Positions 31,035-42,169 of a DNA stretch of 64,000 nucleotides are shown in pieces (position 1 is the first letter of the stretch; each line of letters opens with the position of its first letter). The notes under the pieces are model-generated. The model was given only the letters and a program-made list of their open reading frames with translations. It did no database searches and was not told the origin of the DNA. The position numbers were made by a program, and so were the translations under genes. The stretch covers positions 903,470 through 967,469 of the forward strand of contig NW_003314336.1 in NCBI RefSeq assembly GCF_000143415.4, given 5' to 3'. The DNA is from Selaginella moellendorffii. Taxonomy: Eukaryota; Streptophyta; Lycopodiopsida; Selaginellales; Selaginellaceae.

Positions 31035-33446
31035 TCACTTGATCATATAAATGTTTGACAATAGTACATGAGGCGCGGCTATGGTTTCTTCTACATTCTT
31101 TCCCCCTAATCTTCCTCCTATAATCGCTTGCCGGGCTATGCTCGCGGCTCCCTTTGAATCGTGGTGGATCTTACATGACCCAAGGTAAGTGTTTAGCGCA
31201 ACTCCATCGGGGAAAAACGGCATCGCCTGGATCACATCCTGGGCTTCGTCCAGCCTCCCGGATCGTCCCAGCGCATCGATCATCAGGCAAAAGTGCTGGA
31301 TCGAGGGAGGAATCGCGTGCTCCCTGGCCATGAGCGCAAAGTAGCGCCAGCTCTCGCGGACCAGTCCCGTGTGGTTGCAAGCGCTCAAGATGTCCGTGAA
31401 GACGAACTCGTTGGGTGCCAGGCCCTCCATCTCCATCGCCCGGAAGAGATCGATCGCGTCGCGGGGATGCCCGCCCTGGGCATACCCCGAGATCACGCCC
31501 GCCCAGCACGCCATGTCCCGCTCGGGCATACCATCGAATATCCCCCTCGCGGTTGGCATATCCCCGTTCCGTGCGTAGAGCGCGATCATGGTATTGTGTG
31601 TCACCCTGTCGCGCTGGCTCATGGATCCGTACATCTTCTCCGCCTGGACGAAGAGTCCATTCTCCACGAATCCGGCGATCATCGCGTTGCACGAGACGAC
31701 GTCGGGCGCTGGGACTCGATCGAATGCGTTCTTGGCGCTGCTGAAGTCGCCGCTCCGGACGTAGGCCGTGATGAGGGAATTCCAGGAGATGGTGTCCCTC
31801 TCGGGCATGCGCGCGAAGATGGAAGCGGCGATTTCGATCGTGCCGCTGGAGCGCGAGAAGGCCGCCAGGAGCTCGTTCCACGACACGAGGCTCCACTCGG
31901 GCATTCTCCGATCGAACAGGAGCTTGGCTTCCTCCAGGCGATCGCCCCTCCCGAGGGCGCCCAGCATTGCGGTCCAGGAGATCACGTCCCTCTCCAGCAT
32001 CGCCTCGAAGATCTTGGCCGAATCCGCCAGCCGGGAGCTCGCGGCGATCATCGTGTTGCATGTCACAACGTCGCAGCGAGGCATCTGCGCGAACAGGAGC
32101 TCCGCATCTTGGATCTGCCCCGCGTGGATCAATCCCGCCAGGATCGAATTCCACGACACAATGTCTCGCCAGTGCTCCATCCGATTGAAGAGATCGAGTG
32201 CTGCTCGGAGCTCCCCATTGCGAGACAAGGCCGCGATCATCTCGTTCCCAGCCACCGTATCTCTCTCGGGCATTCTCTCAAACACCTCCTTGGCTCGCTC
32301 GAGATTCCCATTTCGGGTATATACCGTTAGCAGCGCGTTCCACGCCGCCACCGTGTGCTCTGGCATATTCTCAAACAGAGCCTTGGCTAGCAGAATGTTC
32401 CCGTCCTGGGCATATACCTGCATCAGTAGAGCCCACGTCATTGGATCCCTCGCGGGCATGGAATCGAACCGGAGCTTGGCCTCGCGGGAGATTCCATGGA
32501 TGCCATAGGCGCGAATCAGCGAATTCCAGCTCATCACGTCCCACTCTGGCATCTCGCCGAAGAAGCGATGGGTTTCGTGGAGATTCCCACCGTGGGAGTG
32601 CTCGTGGAGGAGTATATTCCACGAGGCTATGTTTCTCTGTGGAAGAGTATCAAACATGAGCTTGGCTATGGTGGATTTGCCGCCGCTGGCAAATGCGGCG
32701 ATCATTGAGTTCCAAGAAACGAGGGATGGATTTGGAATGGAATCAAAGAGTTTCTTGGAAGCGACTAGATCACCGCCCTGGGAACTTGCAACCAGCATTG
32801 CGGTTGCTGATTCTACGCTGTGCTCGGGCATTCTATCAAAAATCTCCTTCGCGCGATTAATCTCCCCACAGAAGGCAAATGCTTGGAGCATCTTGAGCCA
32901 CGAGACAAGATCACGCTCCAGCATTGAATCGAAGAGTTCTTTTGATTTTTGGAAGTGTCCATGGTCTACGTACGCAGCGATCATCACATTCCAGGTAATC
33001 ACATTCCATCCAGGCATTCGATCAAACACCAATTGAGAGTCGTAAACATGCCCTATTGAGGCAAAGGCTTTGATCATGGCAGACCAGGCCACGATGTTTC
33101 TTTCGGGCATTTGATCGAAGAAACGCTTGGTCTCATCGATCAATCCGTTGTGGGCGTAGGCATTGAGCATGATTGTCCACGAAAAAACGTTTGGCTCGAG
33201 GATGCTCTCAAGAACAATCCGTGCTTCGTCGGGTCGCCCACACTTGCCATACATTTCCATCGCCAGATTCGCGAGGTAGCGGCTGTGGCGATGCTCGCTA
33301 CGGGCGATCTGGGCATGGATCTCCCTTGCGGCAGGCAGATCGCTCGCATTTCCACAAGATTTCAGCCCCGCAGCGAAGAATTCGAGAGATCTTTCGCTTG
33401 CCCTTGGCTGGAAGATGGATATTTCGAGCTCAAGAACAAGGACCAT
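31035..33446 (-). CDS. Pentatricopeptide repeat protein, 803 residues (downstream of a tandem pair)
   Basis: Intronless. After an N-terminal region (L-K-S-C-G-N-A, A-R-E-I-H-A-Q-I, M-Y-G-K-C-G-R-P-D-E-A) it is an almost unbroken array of about 20 short PPR units of the S type, around 31 residues each, with the recurring pattern F-D-x-M-P-E-R-(D/N)-x-x-x-W-N-x-(M/L)-I. The tail (G-L-V-R-E-S-W-R-Y-F, D-A-L-G-R-S-G-R-L-D-E-A) resembles the region before an E domain, but no DYW deaminase domain follows. Expected role: sequence-specific RNA binding in chloroplast or mitochondrion. The first ATG is 6 nt after the stop of the upstream PPR frame (33453-35288) and in the same frame. Confidence 0.88.
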   Translation of the reverse strand: MVLVLELEISIFQPRASERSLEFFAAGLKSCGNASDLPAAREIHAQIARSEHRHSRYLANLAMEMYGKCGRPDEARIVLESILEPNVFSWTIMLNAYAHNGLIDETKRFFDQMPERNIVAWSAMIKAFASIGHVYDSQLVFDRMPGWNVITWNVMIAAYVDHGHFQKSKELFDSMLERDLVSWLKMLQAFAFCGEINRAKEIFDRMPEHSVESATAMLVASSQGGDLVASKKLFDSIPNPSLVSWNSMIAAFASGGKSTIAKLMFDTLPQRNIASWNILLHEHSHGGNLHETHRFFGEMPEWDVMSWNSLIRAYGIHGISREAKLRFDSMPARDPMTWALLMQVYAQDGNILLAKALFENMPEHTVAAWNALLTVYTRNGNLERAKEVFERMPERDTVAGNEMIAALSRNGELRAALDLFNRMEHWRDIVSWNSILAGLIHAGQIQDAELLFAQMPRCDVVTCNTMIAASSRLADSAKIFEAMLERDVISWTAMLGALGRGDRLEEAKLLFDRRMPEWSLVSWNELLAAFSRSSGTIEIAASIFARMPERDTISWNSLITAYVRSGDFSSAKNAFDRVPAPDVVSCNAMIAGFVENGLFVQAEKMYGSMSQRDRVTHNTMIALYARNGDMPTARGIFDGMPERDMACWAGVISGYAQGGHPRDAIDLFRAMEMEGLAPNEFVFTDILSACNHTGLVRESWRYFALMAREHAIPPSIQHFCLMIDALGRSGRLDEAQDVIQAMPFFPDGVALNTYLGSCKIHHDSKGAASIARQAIIGGRLGGKNVEETIAAPHVLLSNIYMIK

Positions 33447-33452
33447 GGACCC

Positions 33453-35288
33453 CTATCTTATGATCGTGTTTGCGAGCAACGCGTGCGATCCGGCATCAGC
33501 GGTGGAACCGAGCAGCAGCATTCCTGATCTCGCACGATTCTGATCGACCGACGCCACAAGCGCGCCCCAGGCCGCAAAATCTGGCTCGAATGGCATCGAT
33601 TTCGTGAGCTCCTCGGCCTCGGCCAGTTTTCCAGCGCGACCTAGGATCGCGACCATGGAGCAGTAGTGGTCTTTCACGGGGAGGAGCCCAAAATCCGTGC
33701 TCATTCCGGTAAAGATCTGCCACGCTCGGGCCAGCAGACCCTGGTGGATGCACGACGATAGAGCGCTCGTCACGATCACCTCGCAGATCCTCTCGCCCTC
33801 CATCTTCATCGCCGATAAGAGCTCCATGGCCGCGTCCGCGCCCTCGCCGCGTTGCGCAAAACCCTCGATCACGGTGCTCCACGAAATGGAATCGCGCTGC
33901 TCCATCCGATCGAATGTCCTCCTCGCGCGCATCAGGTCGCAGCTGCGCGCCTGGATTGCGAGAAACACATTCCACGACTCGAGATTTCTCTCGGGATTGC
34001 TGTAGAACATCTCCATCGCGTGCTGGAACCGAGAGCTCCTGGCGTAAGCGCTCATCATCGCGTTCCAAGCCACGGCATCCCTCTCCGGCATCGCGTCGAA
34101 AAGAATTCTCGCGGATTCCCAGTTCTGGAGCGCGATCATCGTCGTAAAGCTCGCGAGATCGTGGCGAGGCATCGAATGAAACACCGCGATCGCGGCTTCA
34201 TCTTGCCTTGCCCGGGCAAGTGCGCTCAACAGAGAGCTCCAACACCCAAGATGCCACTCCGGCATCTTGTCGAAGAATTCCTTGCATTCCTCCACGCGAT
34301 CGCTCTGCGCAAGCGTCGTGAGCATCAAATACCAGGACACTATATCCGATTCGGGCATTCCGCGAAAGAAATCCTTCACAAGATCAAGTTGCTTGTTTTC
34401 GGCAAATGCGGCAAGAAGTATGTTCCATGAGACAATGTCCCACTCGGGCATCTTGTCAAAGAGATTTTTTGTGTGCTCTATCTCTAGGGCTGCCGCACAG
34501 GCTTGGAGGAGTGAATTATAGGTGACGATTGTTTTCTCCGGGGCCGCATGGAATAGATCCCTCACGCTCGCAAGCGATTGTTTGCCAAGCTGGGAGAACG
34601 CTGCCATCGCGGCATTCCATGAGAGAACACTCCTCTCCGGCATTGAATCAAACGCCGACATCGCCGCTGCTATGTGACCATTGACTCCATAGCACGCGAT
34701 CAGGCTGTTGTAGGCCACCACATCCCATCCCGGCATAGCATCAAAGAGAGATTTGACAACATCAAGATGCCTTGCCTCGGTAAACGCTTGGATCATCAAA
34801 GACCAAGAGACGACATCGCGGTTTGGGTGACATTCAAACATTTTCTTGGCTTGATCAAACTCTCCGTTAAGTATAAAAGCTTTTAGGAGTGTGTTCCACG
34901 AAAATACGTTCCACTCGGGCATCACGGCAAACACATTCTTCGCCTCTTCAAAATGCCCGATGTTGGTATATGCACATAGCATCACAGTCCACGTTACTAT
35001 GTTCCTCTCGAGCGCACTGTCAAAGACGTTCTTGGCGCCGTGGGCATTGCCTTGATCGGCATACACAGTAAGCATAAGAGACCACGAGAAAAGATTGTGC
35101 GCGGACATGGAATCAAACATTGCGCGAGCCTCGTCTGGGCTGCCGCAGCGCCCATACATCTGGACGATAAGATTTCCAAGATAGAGGCTCTGGTCAGCCG
35201 GGGGGATTCCGCGGTGGATCGCCCGCGCGTCGTCCAACTCCCGCGCCTCTCGAATCGCATTTGCCCAGTGTAACGTCCGGTGTCCCAT
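33453..35288 (-). CDS. Pentatricopeptide repeat protein, 611 residues (upstream of a tandem pair)
   Basis: Intronless and similar in plan to the 803-residue neighbour: D-A-R-A-I-H-R, M-Y-G-R-C-G-S-P-D-E-A, then about 15 S-type PPR units with M-P-E-W-D-(V/I)-V-S-W-N, and a tail (L-L-A-R-A-W-Q-I-F, I-L-G-R-A-G-K-L-A-E-A) ending at T-I-I-R and a TAG. No E/DYW domain is seen. Four units carry odd substitutions (C-H-P-N-R-D-V, A-A-P-E-K-T-I). It is probably an organelle RNA-binding protein. It is divergent from the NRAMP gene, with about 620 bp between start codons. See the finding on the single stop codon that separates it from the next PPR frame. Confidence 0.85.
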   Translation of the reverse strand: MGHRTLHWANAIREARELDDARAIHRGIPPADQSLYLGNLIVQMYGRCGSPDEARAMFDSMSAHNLFSWSLMLTVYADQGNAHGAKNVFDSALERNIVTWTVMLCAYTNIGHFEEAKNVFAVMPEWNVFSWNTLLKAFILNGEFDQAKKMFECHPNRDVVSWSLMIQAFTEARHLDVVKSLFDAMPGWDVVAYNSLIACYGVNGHIAAAMSAFDSMPERSVLSWNAAMAAFSQLGKQSLASVRDLFHAAPEKTIVTYNSLLQACAAALEIEHTKNLFDKMPEWDIVSWNILLAAFAENKQLDLVKDFFRGMPESDIVSWYLMLTTLAQSDRVEECKEFFDKMPEWHLGCWSSLLSALARARQDEAAIAVFHSMPRHDLASFTTMIALQNWESARILFDAMPERDAVAWNAMMSAYARSSRFQHAMEMFYSNPERNLESWNVFLAIQARSCDLMRARRTFDRMEQRDSISWSTVIEGFAQRGEGADAAMELLSAMKMEGERICEVIVTSALSSCIHQGLLARAWQIFTGMSTDFGLLPVKDHYCSMVAILGRAGKLAEAEELTKSMPFEPDFAAWGALVASVDQNRARSGMLLLGSTADAGSHALLANTIIR

Positions 35289-35910
35289 GGACGTGAACGC
35301 CGCCGTCAGTCAGGCAACGGTCACAAGGAAAGGATATTCCGCGAATTTGCTTGCGAAATATTCTCGCCTCCACTCTGCTGTGAGACCACAGTGTTGGTCA
35401 GCTGAGTGCGTGTACTTTGCTTGTCTCGTCTAACCCACTAGGGTAGAAGAAAAAGAGGGCTACCGTACGAGGAGAATATTTCAGTATGACAAGTCTCTCA
35501 TACTTTTTTAGGGTTCTTATTTCTCTGGAGACAGGGGACCACGCTCATGCGCTATCGATCGATCGCATCAATCGTGAATGCGTGATCGGTTCTTAGGCGC
35601 GCTGATTGTAGCAAGCATCTGAGGGCGAGCAGTGGGATTATCTTTTGGATGCATTGATTGGCAGCAATCTTCGCAGCAAAGTCTAATTGATTTTGTGAGG
35701 GGATTTGATTGATTTCATGTTTGTTTGTTTGTCGTGGCAACAGAGGGATCTGCCACTAACTGCGAAAGGGTCGTGTCATGGGACACCCGCTACATTATTT
35801 TACGGTCTAGAGCTTGCCAGAATAAAAATGCGCTCCCTGAGGCACAAGTGTTGTTGTTGTTGTTCTTCTTCCTCGGCTGGACAACGAGGTTCTTGTCGCT
35901 CGGGAATTCC
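35289..35910. promoter_or_regulatory. Bidirectional intergenic region between PPR and NRAMP genes
   Basis: 622 bp between two divergent start codons. It must hold both promoters and 5' UTRs. Several short upstream ATGs precede the NRAMP start (for example 35705-35830 holds an upstream frame), which could affect its translation. No clear TATA box was identified. Confidence 0.45.
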
Positions 35911-38210
35911 ATGGCAGCGGCAGGAACACCAGCGGCAGCGTCCGAATGGGAAGTTGGCATCGACGAGCCAACGAGGGGCCAAGTTCCTATTCCTGAGGTA
36001 TGTAGATTTTATCTTCTTATTCCTTGTGGTAAATAGTTCGTTGTGCTTGGCTTGTTTCCAGAGGAAGGGCTGGAGGAAGCTTGCGGCTTATGTCGGGCCT
36101 GGCTATCTCGTCTGCATTGCTTACATCGATCCGGCGAACTGTAAGTCCCAACAACATCCACTCTTACCTTCAACAATTCTAACTTGTGGTGTGCAGTCGA
36201 GAGTGACCTTCAATCGGGAGCAAACTTTAAATATGAGGTCTACTTGAGGTCTCCTTTCTTTTGAGAGCTCCGGTCGTTGCGTGGACGAAGTGTGTGAAGT
36301 CTTAACGCTTTGGAACTGTGCAGCTGCTGTGGGTCCTTCTTATCGCATCGATTTCGGCGTTGATCATTCAGTCTCTGGCAGCCAACTTGGGAGTTGTCAC
36401 ACGCAAGTTTGCTCATGTTTTGGTGCTCGATAGAGAGCTGACTCGGCGTTTGTCTTGCTTTTTCCAGGGAAGCACTTGGCAGAGCACTGCCGGATAGAAT
36501 ATGCACGACCGTTGAACTTCGTGCTGTGGATCCTTGCTGAAGTGTGCATCATAGCCAGTGACATTCCTGAAGGTTGTTGGAGGGCGTTGTTTCGAGCAAA
36601 ATGTACTGACTCCTCTGCGCTCCTTTTTCCTTTCAGTCATAGGGACGGCATTTGCGTTGAACATCCTGTTCAGGCTTCCAGTGTGGATTGGAGTTCTTCT
36701 AACAGGATTCAGCACTCTCATTTTGCTTGCGATACAACAGTATGGGGTAAAACTTTCGAAGATATGATACTTGAAGCCATTGCAAGCTCTTTGTTTCTCA
36801 ACCACACAGGTTCGGAAACTCGAGCTGGTGGTGGCGCTGTTCGTGTTCATCATGGCTGGATGTTTCTTTGTGGAGCTTGGATATGCCAAGCCCGACGCAG
36901 GCGAAGTCCTGAAAGGCTTGTTTGTTCCTCGATTGAATGGGCATGGAGCAACAGGAATTGCAATTTCCTTGCTTGGTGCTATGGTTATGCCGTGAGTTTC
37001 TTCTGTCTTTGCCTTCTTCCTACTTCTCTAATGGCTTTTTATTCTTGCCAGGCATAATCTCTTCCTTCACTCAGCGATCGTCTTGACTCGAAAAATCCCA
37101 TACTCAACGAATGGAATCAAGGTATGTCTGATGCCTACATAACTGAAGATGTGGGAGTTTTCTTTGTATTTTGGCAGGATGGATGTCGGTACTACATAAT
37201 GGAGAGTGGCTTCGCCTTGTTTCTCGCCTTCCTCATCAACATAGCAGTAATTTGTGTAAGTGCTTCGGTTTGTAACAACCCCCACTTGTCATCCGTCTAC
37301 AAAGACGACTGTGGGGATTTGGACCTCAACAGGGCCTCCTTCTTGCTAAGAGTATTGTTTGAGATCATTGTTTCGATTCTTAAACGTTAATCCCTTCTTT
37401 TCATTTTCTCAGAACGTTCTTGGCAAATGGAGCTCAGTGGTGTTCGGCGTGGCGCTTTTAGCGTCTGGCCAGAGTTCGACGATAACTGGGACTTTTGCTG
37501 GCCAGTACGTGATGCAGGTACCGCTACTAGTTTCTTGACAACTCATCACATATAAGACTTTGTGGACCTCAGGGATTCCTTGACTTGCGCTTGAAACCAT
37601 GGATCCGGAATTTGCTAACGAGGCTGGTTGCTATAATTCCAAGCCTTGCAGTGGCATTGATCAGTGGTTCCAGGGGAGCTGGAAAACTTATCATTGTATC
37701 ATCGGTTAGTGTGTCTCGATCGATTTTCTTGATCTGATATCTTACATTCTCAGATGATTCTGGCGTTCCAGCTTCCATTTGCTCTTGTGCCTCTTCTGAA
37801 ATTCACCAGCAGCTCCATGAAAATGGGTCCTCACATGAACTCACTATGGGTAACACAATGTGTTTGTGGAATACTTCTAAAAGAATTTTGTGTGCGTGCA
37901 GCTCACAGTGTTGACATGGTTGATTGGCATGGGAGTGATTACCATCAACATGTACTTCTTGATAACGTCCTTCGTCAAATGGCTCATCCATGGCCACCTT
38001 GCCAAGGCAGGGCGTGTTGTGATTGGCTTGCTGGTATTCAAGGCCATCTTGGCATACCTTGTCACCCTTTGCTACTTGGCATTTCGGACAGAGACTAAGC
38101 CAACGTACATCGTCCCTCCCAATGAGGGAGGCAAGAGCCCTCAGCCAGATTCTAATGGGATGGTGGTCCCAAGGGAAGACCTCTCTGGTCTCACTTTTCG
38201 AACTAGGTGA
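35911..38210 (+). CDS. NRAMP: NRAMP metal ion transporter
   Basis: Thirteen exons join in frame to 522 residues (35911-35997, 36062-36140, 36197-36237, 36324-36402, 36468-36572, 36637-36746, 36810-36991, 37052-37121, 37178-37351, 37413-37517, 37573-37704, 37754-37849, 37902-38210). The fourth intron (36403-36467) is GC-AG, donor GCAAGT. Metal-site motifs are intact: D52-P-A-N55 in helix 1 and M227-P-H-N230 in helix 6. About 12 hydrophobic segments follow, with the conserved [19 protein letters not shown] between helices 8 and 9. These proteins import Fe2+/Mn2+ with protons at the plasma membrane, vacuole or endosomes. The GC intron makes T-R-K-H-L-A-E where plant NRAMPs usually have T-G-K-H. 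The N-terminus lacks an obvious vacuolar di-leucine signal. Confidence 0.93.
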
Positions 38211-38822
38211 TTGCACTTTTATATATTGAAGGTTTACTTTTATATATTTGCAAAGGTTATTCTTTGAAGTCAAAACCTACTAAGCTACCTAGATTCAAGC
38301 CTATCCAGTTGTAGTATTTTTTAATTGATCTAGTTGTGGGGCTTTAGCCCCTTTTTAGGCATGGCATTCAAAACGAAAAGTGTTTGAAAAGAGCATTGTT
38401 TATGGTATAATTTTTAAATAGTTTTTACAATTTAAAATGATTTAATTTTGTAAGGTTTATATTTATATATATATATATAAAACATATAAACCATCCATTT
38501 GGGATTGAATCTAATCCATCCATTCTTATATATAAATAGAAGTCTAAATTCCTATATCTTTCACATTGGTGGAGGTGAAGAGTGTTGCAATTTGTCTCTA
38601 AATTGGAAAGCAAAGTGTTTTAATAGTGTTTTGCTCTAATGTTTAGGACTAGTATTAAATATTCAGGGGGAGGTTTGTTTTGGGTCAAGTTGGATTTGAA
38701 CTAGTATAGGCATTGCCAGCAGATTTACAATCCATCCCCATTAACTGCTCGAACATTGACTTGGTGGTACTATGATAATAGGGACACTCTAAGTGGCAAT
38801 GAGTGTCAGGAGAGGCTCAAAG
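38211..38822. other. AT-rich flank between NRAMP gene and retrotransposon cluster
   Basis: 3' flank of the NRAMP gene with a short AT dinucleotide run (about 38461-38480). No gene was found. The retrotransposon cluster begins at 38828. Confidence 0.5.
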
Positions 38823-39054
38823 AGCAATGTGAGACTTAAAAATCCTTAGGCCCCAAAGAGGAGCCGAAAGGGTGCCATGTGGTAGTGGCCAAAGCGAAAG
38901 CTAAACAAGCATAACACGTTTAGATTAAAATCTTCAACTTGAAGAGTTGAGAGTGAGAGTGAAACTCCTGACGGAGTGCTCAAGGAACGAGCATGAAGTG
39001 AGCAATAAGAGTCTCTAGAAAAGGGACACAAAAGGACCAACACATGACATGTGG

Positions 39055-39830
39055 TGGAGTCTGAGATGGAGTCCGAGATGGAGTCCAAAATGAAGTCCAA
39101 GATGGACCCAAGTGTAAGCAACCAAAAAGAACGACTTGAGAGACGGTTCATTGGGTTCAAATATAGAGGGAAAGGGCCCATGAATAAGAGTGCACCCCCT
39201 TTTCCAATTGGTTAAGGGTCTTGGGATACTTAGGGTTAAACGTCCTTGGGTTTGAATAGTACTGGGTTGCATGACCTTCCGGGAAGTCCAAATTCAGGAG
39301 CTTACATTTGGTATCAGAGCGGGTCTCGGGTCCGACTCTGTTGGTTGGCTAAGGGAATCGCACCACATGTTGATTGACATTTGGCTGGTCCAGTTTGCTC
39401 CCACTGGGCTCGACCTGAGGGGTAGGGTGTCAAGAGAGCGAGGCTCTCAGGAGAGCTGCGGCTCTCAGCTTCCGTTCATGAGGGCGTGAACTTGCAGGGA
39501 AGCGTGGTGGATTGTAAGCAACCAAAGAGAACAACTTGAGAGACAGTCCATGGGGTTCAAATATAGAGGGAAAGGGCCCATGAATAAGAATGCACCCCCT
39601 TTTCCAATTGGTTAAGGGTCTTGGGATACTTGGGGTTAAGCGTCCTTGGGTTTGAATAGTACTGGGTTGGGTGACCTCTCGGGAAGTCCAAATTCCAGAG
39701 CTTACACCAAGATGGAGTCTGAGATGGAGTCCGAGATGGAATCTAAGATGGAGGCTGAGACCGAGCCCGAGCCCGAGTCTGAACCTGAGTCCAAGTCCAA
39801 GTCCGAGTCCGAGGGTGAAAGCCCAAAGCA
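39055..39830 (+). repeat. GAGTCCGAGATG array, split by a TRIM
   Basis: Imperfect 6/12-bp repeats at 39055-39112 continue at 39712-39830 after the TRIM. Related arrays occur in all LTRs of this cluster. Confidence 0.7.
39113..39706 (+). mobile_element. TRIM (terminal-repeat retrotransposon in miniature), 594 bp
   Basis: Two 194-bp LTRs (39113-39306 and 39513-39706), each from TGTAAGCAACC to CTTACA. Right after LTR 1 comes TTTGGTATCAGAGC, an exact plant tRNA-iMet primer-binding site. The interior is only 206 bp and non-coding and ends in a purine-rich GTGGTGGAT before LTR 2. Target-site duplication CCAAG at 39108-39112 and 39707-39711 is perfect. Confidence 0.92.
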
Positions 39831-40625
39831 TTCATCTCCCAAACCATAGGGGGTTTGGTGAGCCCGGGAGATCGAATGGCCAATGCTTCCAATCCAAGTA
39901 TGGGTGGCATTACTTATTTGGATACTTAGCATGGCTCAATGGAACCTCGCTCTAAGCTCATGGCTAGAGCACCCAAAGGCAGAAGGTGGGGAGAGTACCC
40001 ATGAGGCTCGTGTAAGGCCACAATGTTTCGAAATGTTGTCCCAAAGTCCTAAACTATGGAAAGGAAGAGGAGTGGTCCTCTGGTGTAGTGACCAATCATA
40101 TAGTCATGTGGTAAGGAAGTCCCAGAGGACAATGGGACTTAGTGGTTAGGCCTGTGGGCCTTGTCCCAATGACAGTGTTGGCAAACACGGCCATAGACAA
40201 AAAAGTGACTTGGTGGGGACTGTAAAAGGGATATTAGGGAAGGTTGTTCCCCATATCTGCGGGCATCTTAAGGATGCTAAGGAGTGGACTTAGGATGGTC
40301 ACTCATGGATAGATAGCCCAGTCTTTGAGAGACGGGACTGCGATGCAAGTGGTGTTAGACCACCAGTGTGACCAAGGTGAATGGGCATGGATTTAGCATA
40401 ATGGGCTAGTATGTCAATGGTACTTTGGGGTGTCGGTCATGGGATCGAACACGTGGAGCACTTGGACCAAGTGCAATGGTTGAGTGGCATGGATGCCATT
40501 TTTAGGGCTAGTAAGTCCCTAAGTCCAGAATAGGACTTATGGAGGTTGTGAGTGAGACTCCTTCAAGTGGTTGAAGGTGTGGTTAAGTGATTAAAGTAAA
40601 ATGGAAAATTTAGTCATTTACAATT

Positions 40626-40637
40626 TGGTATTGGAGC
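40626..40637 (+). other. Primer-binding site of the non-coding element
   Basis: TGGTATTGGAGC, 3 bp after the 5' LTR. It differs by two bases from the usual TGGTATCAGAGC. Confidence 0.7.
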
Positions 40638-41459
40638 TGTTCCTTAGTCTGAATTTTATTGGTGCTCAAGTATATCACCACTGGTGTTGGTATCGGAAGG
40701 TCTTAGTTGTGGGCCTATCCTTGGGGAGTAGCAAGTCGGGAAGACATAGCTCTCCACTATAGTTCATGTGTGAACTTGTAGCTAGGGTGGAGGGAATGAC
40801 TTTGGGATCTTGGAAACAGTATAAAGTTTTCCTCAAAGAGTTAAGGATGTGATCCAGATGAGCATTTAACTTAGCAAACTGACTAATGTAGTTGTGTTAA
40901 ATAATTATAGTTGGGATCACAGGGAAGGTAAAGACTCCAAAACAATAAAAGAGTCACAAGATTACCCTCATGTGGTTGAGGCTAGTGCTCATGAATTTAA
41001 GATTAGAATTGATGACCATAGGAGGTCAAATACAAAGGAGGACATAAGTCCTTGAAATAGTAGCCGAGGCTACCTTTTATAAATGTTGGAACAAATCCAA
41101 GGAGTTGGGGATGTGCTCAGAGGATGAGGGTATTTTCATCATATGGATGGATAGTCTTAAGGGGCAAAGGTAGCCCACAGAAAATAGGGAATAATCAAGT
41201 GTTAGAGCAATATTTGCAAAGATGGTCCTTATGAATGGGACATGAATATAACAAGATGTATTCTATTGAATTGACACCTCAACACTAGGACCTCATGGGT
41301 CATCAGATTAGCAAAGTCCAAAAAGCTGGATGACTCAAGTAGAGTCCAGAAATGGTCCTAAGGGATTAGTAGAAACATTTGGACTGAGGTGTGTTATGCC
41401 CCACAAAGGATAGAGAGGATCATAAGATCCAAGTATGAGAATAATGGGTATCTCATTGG

Positions 41460-42169
41460 TGTAAGCAACCAAAGAGAATGACTCGAGAGATGATCCATGG
41501 GGTTCAAATATAGAGGGAAAGAGCCTATGAACAAGAGTGCACCCCCTTTTCCAATCGATTAAGGGTTTTGGGATACTTGGGATTAAGTGTTCTTGGGTTT
41601 GAATAGTACTGGGTTGGGTGACCTCCCGGGAAGTCTAAATTCAGGAGCTTATATTTGGTATTAGAGGGGTCTCGAGTCCAACTGGGTTGGGTGACCTCCC
41701 GGGAAGTCCAAATTCAGGAGCTTACATTTGGTATAAGAGGGGTCTCGAGTCCGACTCTGTTGGTTGTCTAGGGGAATTACACCGGGGTCTTGAGTTCGAC
41801 TCTATTGATTAGCTAGGGGAATCACACCACATGTTGATTGACATCTGGTAGGTCCAGTTTACTCTCGGCTGGGCTTGACATAAGGGGTAGGGTGTCAAGA
41901 GAGTAGGGCTCTTGGGAGAGCTGCGGCTCTCGGCTTCTGTTCACGAAGGCGTGAACTTGCAAGGAAGCATGATGAATTGTAAGCAATCAAAGAGAACGAC
42001 TCAAGAGACGATCCATGAGGTTCAAATATAGAGGGAAAGGGCCATGAATAAGAGTGCACCCCCTTTTCCAATTGGTTAAGGTCTTGGGATACTTAGGGTT
42101 AAGTGTCCTTGGGTTTGAATAGTACTGGATTGGGTGACCTCCCGGGAAGTCCAAATTCAGGAGCTTACA
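41460..42169 (+). mobile_element. TRIM, second copy, 710 bp with internal duplication
   Basis: Same family as 39113-39706. LTR 1 is 41460-41653 and LTR 2 is 41978-42169. The LTR-end/primer-site region is partly duplicated after LTR 1 (GACCTCCCGGGAAGTC occurs at both 41621 and 41691), which makes it longer. Flanks are ATTGG and ATTAG, a 5-bp duplication with one transition. It is older than copy 1, judging by more differences between its LTRs. Confidence 0.85.

Larger units (their letters stand above)
38828..40622 (+). repeat. 5' LTR of the non-coding element
   Basis: Starts TGTGAGACTTAAAAATCC and ends TTTACA. It contains a dodecamer GAGTCC/GAGATG array interrupted by a TRIM (39113-39706). 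It matches 46483-48740. Confidence 0.8.

Noticed and set aside
31293-32330. Long + strand open frames opposite the PPR genes
   Set aside because: They are shadows of repeated PPR codons; the minus-strand PPR arrays explain the region fully.
35705-35910. Upstream open frame before NRAMP as an N-terminal extension
   Set aside because: It is in a different frame and lacks transporter features; ATG 35911 leads directly into the conserved NRAMP N-terminus. It could still be a regulatory upstream frame.
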